Positions 4,198-6,981 of a stretch of DNA of 6,981 nucleotides are shown piece after piece. This stretch comes from Bacillota bacterium. GTDB taxonomy: Bacteria; Bacillota; Clostridia; Oscillospirales; Ruminococcaceae. The DNA lies in assembly GCA_029550985.1 (NCBI GenBank), contig JAKPGH010000156.1, positions 1-6,981 of the forward strand, read 5' to 3'. A model generated the notes under the pieces. The model did not search any database, had not been told where the DNA came from, and saw only the letters and a program-made list of their open reading frames with translations. Both the position numbers and the translations under genes were made by a program. Each line of letters begins with the position of its first letter. The first letter of the stretch is position 1.

Positions 4198-5153
4198 GAT
4201 ACATTCTCCTTTTGGCAAAGTCCTTTCTCGCAGCGGTTGCCCCACCGGTCCAGCAGGGAACCGTCGCGGTAAAACGATATAATCTCACAATGGTTGGAAC
4301 ACCCGACACAGGTGTGGACCCCGGTCTGAAAATGCAGGTCCACAATTTCGCAGTCAAAGGGTCTGGAGCGTTTGGCTCCCCGGGCAAGAAGGGCCGCCCC
4401 CAGCGCCCCCATCAGGTGAGAGTGGGAATCCACATGAATTCGGCTCTTTAACTCCTGCTGGAAGGCGTGCACCACACCTTTATTCTTGCTCACCCCACCC
4501 TGAAATACAATGGGTTCCAGGATTTGCTTGCCCTTGCCCACGTTGTTTAAATAATTGAGCACCACCGCGTGGCAGAGCCCCGCCACCAAATCCTCCTTGG
4601 CGTGTCCTGCCTGCGCCTTGTGGACCAAATCCGATTCGGCAAAGACGGTGCAGCGGGCGGCGATTTTGGCGGGATATTTGGAACGCAGCGCCACGTCCCC
4701 CAACTCCTCCACCGGAATGCCCAGCCGCTTGGCCTGGGAGGAGAGAAAGGCGCCCGTCCCGGCGGCGCAGAGGGTGTTCATGGCGTAGTCGGTGACCACG
4801 CCACCCCGAATCAAAATGAGCTTGGAGTCCTGCCCGCCGATTTCGATGATGGTCCGCACGTCGGGATAGCGGGAAAGGGTGCCTTTGGCGTGGGCGGTGA
4901 TTTCGTTTTTCACCACATCCGCCTCCAGCATGGCGCCAATCAGCCGGCGGGCGGAGCCGGTGGTGCCCACCGAGCCAATCACAACCGAGGAGGGGAGCTG
5001 CCGCTTCAGCGAGCGGATGATTTTTTTGGTGGCGGCCACCGGGTCCCCTTCCGTCCACAGATATTCGGAAGCTAAAATCTCGCCGCTCTCGGAAAGGACC
5101 ACTCCCTTAGTGGACACCGAACCGATATCCACGCCCAAACTGGCTGTCTGCAA
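4194..5153 (-). CDS. Acyl-CoA dehydratase activase (BadF/BadG/BcrA/BcrD ATPase family, HgdC-like)
   Basis: This 319-residue ASKHA-fold ATPase, as in HgdC, uses ATP hydrolysis to push one electron from a [4Fe-4S] cluster to a dehydratase or reductase partner at very low potential. Visible motifs are DIGSVSTKGV (9-18, phosphate loop 1), EIGGQDSKL (104-112), NTLCAAGTGAFL (126-137), ARCTVFAESD (166-175) and FQGGVSKNKGVV (217-228, adenosine region). C129 and C168 correspond to the two HgdC cysteines that hold one cluster across the dimer interface. After the ATPase core a ~50-residue extension carries C282, C285, C289, C308 and C313, absent from the minimal ~260-residue activases. The start is TTG at 5151-5153, with AAAGGAGG at 5163-5170 and 9 nt spacing. 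It overlaps the upstream gene by 47 nt. The start is fairly secure; the substrate system is not. Confidence 0.92.
   Translation of the reverse strand: MQTASLGVDIGSVSTKGVVLSESGEILASEYLWTEGDPVAATKKIIRSLKRQLPSSVVIGSVGTTGSARRLIGAMLEADVVKNEITAHAKGTLSRYPDVRTIIEIGGQDSKLILIRGGVVTDYAMNTLCAAGTGAFLSSQAKRLGIPVEELGDVALRSKYPAKIAARCTVFAESDLVHKAQAGHAKEDLVAGLCHAVVLNYLNNVGKGKQILEPIVFQGGVSKNKGVVHAFQQELKSRIHVDSHSHLMGALGAALLARGAKRSRPFDCEIVDLHFQTGVHTCVGCSNHCEIISFYRDGSLLDRWGNRCEKGLCQKENVS
4205..4212 (-). promoter_or_regulatory. Ribosome binding site selecting the GTG start of the DUF3892 gene
   Basis: AAAGGAGA lies 7 nt before the GTG at 4195-4197 and inside the 3' end of the activase gene. It rules out the longer reading from 4245 and leaves the ATG at 4202-4204 in another frame, too close to the site. 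Confidence 0.75.
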
Positions 5154-6222
5154 TTCTTCCTTCCTCCTTTTTCATGCGAATCATATCGGCAAAGGCCTCC
5201 AGACGGGTCTGCACCCCCGTCTCGCTGGTGTGGGAATCAAAACTCAAATGCAGGATGGGGATATCCCAATCCCGGGAAAGGTTCATCAGGGCCGGCGTTG
5301 CGTTTAATTCGGGAATGCAGCCGAAGGACTTCATGTGAATGATGCCGTCGTAGCCTTTTTTGGCATAGGCAAGGCTTTGAGCGACGCTGTCCACCCCGTT
5401 GGCGCCCACCGTGTAGCCGAGATAGGGGTGGCTGTCTTTCAACGCCTGTTTGTGGTTTTTCCCAAACAGCAAAAACCACACCCCCATCACCCGGCTGACC
5501 GAAATGCCCTGTCGGATTAGCTGCTGCTCCACGAAAAAGTTGCTGAAAGGCTCCATGAGGGTATACAAGTCCCCCACAATCCCCACCCGCAGGGGGTGTT
5601 GGGGCGGGTCGGTTTTCAAAGCTGCCGAAGCTTTTCGGCATTTGGCTTTGGCTTTCTGCAAATCGGCAAGGGAGTCGGCCTGGGCAATGTCTGCAAACAG
5701 CTGTTGGCGCACCTTTTCAAAGGAGCCGGGGACCGTTTCAAAGGCCACCTGTTCCCGCATCCAGTACTCATACCGGTCCATCGCCCGTATGCTCTCGCAG
5801 GCCAGCAGCATGGCCTCCGCCATGCGGGGGAAGGAAAGGGGACAGCCCAGGTTGCGGATATGGCGGTAAAGGGCCGCGGGTTTTGCCCGTTCCCGGGAAA
5901 GGCAGACAAACTGGAACCGGTACCCCAAATCCCGCAAAATCTGCTCCTGCAGCTCGCCGTAATAGCCGTAACGGCAGCCCGTTCCCGTTTGGACCAGCAC
6001 GTTTGCCCCCTGCTCCAGCGCTTCGAGATAATTGCCCAAATTGAATTTGAAGGGGGCGCAGACAAAGTCGGGGCTGTAGCGGCTGCCCAGCTCCACCGTT
6101 TTTTGGGTCATGGGCGGCGCGGGAAACACCCTGGCGTCGGGAAAGAGATGACGAATCAGTTGGGTAAACACAACGCTGTAATCCCCCAAATGGGGAAAGC
6201 TGATGGCCAGTTTATCGGGCAC
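5107..6222 (-). CDS. 2-hydroxyacyl-CoA dehydratase-related protein (COG3581-type activase partner)
   Basis: The start is placed at GTG 6220-6222, because AAAGGAGG (6230-6237) lies 7 nt upstream and the protein then opens with the family-like KLAISFPHLGDYSVVF. An ATG 111 nt further upstream (6331-6333) would run deep into the preceding gene. The product is 371 residues. Conserved-looking segments are FVCAPFKFNLGNYLEAL (C55), LVQTGTGCRYGYYGELQ (C83), GDLYTLMEPFSNFFVE (217-232), SFGCIPELN (C302) and SFDSHTSETGVQTRLEAF (327-344). C55, C83 and C302 are the likely [4Fe-4S] ligands, by analogy with dehydratase and benzoyl-CoA reductase subunits that use three cysteines. The family is related to those enzymes but has no settled substrate. 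It overlaps the upstream gene by 11 nt and the activase gene by 47 nt. Confidence 0.85.
   Translation of the reverse strand: MPDKLAISFPHLGDYSVVFTQLIRHLFPDARVFPAPPMTQKTVELGSRYSPDFVCAPFKFNLGNYLEALEQGANVLVQTGTGCRYGYYGELQEQILRDLGYRFQFVCLSRERAKPAALYRHIRNLGCPLSFPRMAEAMLLACESIRAMDRYEYWMREQVAFETVPGSFEKVRQQLFADIAQADSLADLQKAKAKCRKASAALKTDPPQHPLRVGIVGDLYTLMEPFSNFFVEQQLIRQGISVSRVMGVWFLLFGKNHKQALKDSHPYLGYTVGANGVDSVAQSLAYAKKGYDGIIHMKSFGCIPELNATPALMNLSRDWDIPILHLSFDSHTSETGVQTRLEAFADMIRMKKEEGRIADSQFGRGYRFGVH
5163..5170 (-). promoter_or_regulatory. Ribosome binding site for the TTG start of the activase gene
   Basis: AAAGGAGG is 9 nt upstream of the TTG at 5151-5153, within the upstream coding sequence. No ATG or GTG start in frame is better placed before the DIGSVSTKG motif. 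Confidence 0.75.
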
Positions 6223-6981
6223 GGGACCGCCTCCTTTCCTGCAGAATATCCATAAAGCATTCCACCCGTGTTTGCAGCCCCGCTTCCCCCTGATGCTCGT
6301 CCAGAACAATCTGGGCGATGGGGAGGTCCCCAACCCGGCGCAGCACCAGTTCGTTGACCAGCGAATCGGTTCCGCAGGGAAAGGCGGTCACCAGCAGTAC
6401 GCCGTCCACCTGATGTTTCGCCAGGGGAATGGCTCCGATGATTTCCTGGTTGACAACCCAGTACAGGTCCCTGGAAAGCTCTTTGGACGCCGCTCTGCAA
6501 GCCTTGCGGTCAAACCGCTCGGCAAAAATGGGAATTCCCCCTTGCTGCTCAATCATCCGAATGACGGGGCCTCCCCCAAAGGCGTCGTGAATCAGGTAGG
6601 GCTGCCCGGCCAGCAGAACTTTGGGAGCAGGGGAGGAGAGTAAGATTTCCTGCTGTTCCCGGGCAAGGCGGTCCTGCCGCGACTGTTCCTGAACCCCGCG
6701 GCGGTACGCCTTGAGGATTTGCGCCGGATGTTTGCCGAGGCGTTTGCCTAAGGCGAGAAATTCCCGCCCTTCCCGGCCTTTGAGGTTGTAGCTGAGCACA
6801 TTCGCCTGGGGGAAGGTGTTGCGGACCACATCCGGCAGGCCCCAAAACCGCACGCAGAATTCCAGGTTTTTCTCCAGCGTTTCAAATCTCGGCACCAGAA
6901 TGGCGTCGCAACGCCCGATTAAATTTGCCACATACCCCAAAAACAGCTTGACGGGCAGACAGCATTCCGCCACCGAAAGAC
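6212..6981 (-). CDS. 2-hydroxyacyl-CoA dehydratase-related protein (DUF2229/COG3580-type), 5' end outside window
   Basis: The frame is open through the right edge, so about 255 C-terminal residues are visible. The GTG at 6971-6973 is probably internal, since the codons before it stay open and CLPVKLFLGYV lies immediately after. Family-type segments are CLPVKLFLG, DAILVPRF, FWGLPDVVRNTFP, AFPCGTDSLVNELV and DEHQGEAGLQTRVECFMDIL. The last is a clearer version of the C-terminal motif of the downstream gene, so the two proteins are distant paralogues likely to pair. Cysteines in CLPVK, in the CxxFWGLPD stretch and in FPCG are candidate cluster ligands. It is the first visible gene of the operon and overlaps the next by 11 nt. 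In many Firmicutes these domains are fused with an activase in one very long protein; here they are separate. Confidence 0.85.
   Translation of the reverse strand, partial: LSVAECCLPVKLFLGYVANLIGRCDAILVPRFETLEKNLEFCVRFWGLPDVVRNTFPQANVLSYNLKGREGREFLALGKRLGKHPAQILKAYRRGVQEQSRQDRLAREQQEILLSSPAPKVLLAGQPYLIHDAFGGGPVIRMIEQQGGIPIFAERFDRKACRAASKELSRDLYWVVNQEIIGAIPLAKHQVDGVLLVTAFPCGTDSLVNELVLRRVGDLPIAQIVLDEHQGEAGLQTRVECFMDILQERRRSRAR
6230..6237 (-). promoter_or_regulatory. Ribosome binding site for the GTG start of the COG3581-type gene
   Basis: AAAGGAGG is 7 nt upstream of the GTG at 6220-6222. It is embedded in the codons of the preceding gene's C-terminus and shortens the downstream protein to 371 residues. 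Confidence 0.8.

Noticed and set aside
5596..6255. 219-residue plus-strand open frame, and similar long frames at 4569-5075 and 4480-5058
   Set aside because: They are shadows of the dehydratase-like and activase genes in GC-rich DNA; the minus-strand proteins carry the conserved motifs.

Overview
The window looks like chromosomal DNA of an anaerobic or microaerotolerant Clostridia-type Firmicute. Coding DNA is GC-rich and gene-dense, with strong AAAGGAGG or GGGGGTGA ribosome binding sites, frequent GTG/TTG starts and AT-rich intergenic gaps. The gene content also fits: a Ctc/L25 ribosomal protein, a CheX phosphatase, a bacteriohemerythrin, and an oxygen-sensitive 2-hydroxyacyl-CoA-dehydratase-type activase operon. 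Genus cannot be read from the sequence. No tRNA, rRNA, CRISPR or insertion sequence was seen.

Layout. Positions 2-1087 (+) hold the 3' part of an FAD-dependent amine/amino-acid oxidase-like protein with a C-terminal Rieske [2Fe-2S] domain. A bidirectional terminator follows, facing the end of the convergent ctc (L25) gene (1170-1751, -). After an AT-rich gap lies a two-gene minus-strand unit: bacteriohemerythrin (2407-2835), then cheX (1971-2417), overlapping by 11 nt and closed by a clean terminator. A 189-bp divergent intergenic region holds a candidate promoter for the hemerythrin unit, with a palindrome in its spacer, and separates that unit from a cupin gene (3025-3486, +).

The most unusual object is a tiny plus-strand gene at 3636-3797. 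It encodes a 53-residue peptide with 14 Cys and 9 Trp, built largely of four 10-residue tandem repeats with an invariant Gly-Cys step. It has its own ribosome binding site, a possible upstream promoter and a strand-specific terminator.

From 3895 to the right edge is a tightly coupled minus-strand operon. In transcription order it holds a COG3580-type dehydratase-like protein (truncated by the window edge), a COG3581-type partner (start corrected to a GTG at 6222), a BadF/HgdC-type ATP-dependent activase (TTG start at 5153), and a small DUF3892-type protein (start corrected to a GTG at 4197). Successive genes overlap by 11, 47 and 4 nt. By family analogy the activase would deliver ATP-driven low-potential electrons to the two iron-sulfur partner proteins; the substrate is unknown. 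The operon terminator lies at 3850-3874.
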